The position numbers were made by a program, and so were the translations under genes. 6,587 nt of DNA from Wenzhouxiangella sp. (GTDB lineage: Bacteria; Pseudomonadota; Gammaproteobacteria; Xanthomonadales; Wenzhouxiangellaceae): assembly GCA_007119095.1 (NCBI GenBank), contig SKQI01000171.1, positions 1 through 6,587 on the forward strand. The letters run 5' to 3'. This document shows positions 6,522 through 6,587 of this stretch, piece after piece. Every line of letters begins with the position of its first letter. The first letter of the stretch is position 1. Below the pieces are notes generated by a model. The model did no database searches and was not told where the DNA came from. It saw nothing but the letters and a program-made list of their open reading frames with translations.

Positions 6522-6587
6522 CTACCGACGAAGAGCCCAATGATTATCCAGCACCCAGGAAATTACTTCATCGGTAAACGTGCCAAA
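6522..6587 (-). CDS. C-terminal end of an upstream gene, unidentified
   Basis: On the minus strand an open frame enters from the window edge and ends with TAG (6524-6522), encoding FGTFTDEVISWVLDNHWALR and a final R. The peptide has an amphipathic-helix pattern with normal aromatic content, and it ends 12 nt before the first glycosyltransferase start, the spacing expected of an operon neighbour. That the frame is coding is likely but not proven from 21 codons. I do not recognise the family; a locus-typical enzyme such as a glycosyltransferase, an asparagine synthase-like amidotransferase or a dehydrogenase would fit, without evidence for any of them. Confidence 0.55.
   Translation of the reverse strand, partial: FGTFTDEVISWVLDNHWALRR

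Noticed and set aside
6514..6534. Direct repeat of GACGAAGA (6514-6521 and 6527-6534) around the stop codon of the upstream gene
   Set aside because: Eight bases is short enough to arise by chance, it partly lies in coding sequence, and there is no palindrome or promoter-like context to suggest an operator.

Overview
The window is a compact, gene-dense stretch of a bacterial surface-polysaccharide (exopolysaccharide, capsule or O-antigen type) biosynthesis locus. Base composition is moderately GC-rich by eye. The protein style (Arg/Ala-rich, GTG starts, stop-start overlaps) suggests a proteobacterium, possibly a gammaproteobacterium, but nothing here fixes the taxon. Every credible gene lies on the minus strand, so transcription runs from high to low coordinates. 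Coding density is close to 100%, and I see no RNA gene, mobile element, CRISPR array, terminator or convincing promoter.

Layout in order of transcription: (1) 6587-6522, the last 21 codons of an upstream gene that I cannot identify. (2) 6509-5355, a GT4-type glycosyltransferase with an E-x7-E motif. (3) 5358-4162, a second GT4-type glycosyltransferase, WbuB-like, with hydrophobic membrane-associating segments. (4) 4144-2246, a two-domain protein with an N-terminal metallo-beta-lactamase-fold domain resembling the corresponding part of animal CMP-N-acetylneuraminate hydroxylase (CMAH), joined by a Pro/Ser/Thr/Ala-rich linker to a C-terminal Rieske [2Fe-2S] domain. (5) 2249-1107, a NodB-like polysaccharide deacetylase homologue. 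(6) 1110-103, a sugar-transfer-associated ATP-grasp enzyme. (7) 95-1, the start of another gene whose N-terminus looks like an ATP-grasp carboxylate ligase.

The genes are packed as one operon. Junctions are a 12-nt gap, a GTGA overlap, a 17-nt gap carrying a strong Shine-Dalgarno, a GTGA overlap, an ATGA overlap and a 7-nt gap. Two starts are better placed downstream of the longest reading frame: GTG at 4144 for the MBL-Rieske protein and, less certainly, GTG at 5358 for the second glycosyltransferase.

A working model (inference): the two glycosyltransferases build a repeat unit on a carrier lipid at the cytoplasmic face of the inner membrane. The deacetylase homologue, the CMAH-like MBL-Rieske protein and one or two ATP-grasp ligases then tailor a sugar, for example by deacylation, hydroxylation, and re-acylation or aminoacylation/amidation. 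The most interesting item is the MBL-Rieske fusion, whose domain order is the reverse of CMAH, sitting beside tandem ATP-grasp genes. No flippase, polymerase, chain-length regulator or nucleotide-sugar synthase is visible, so the locus must extend beyond both edges.
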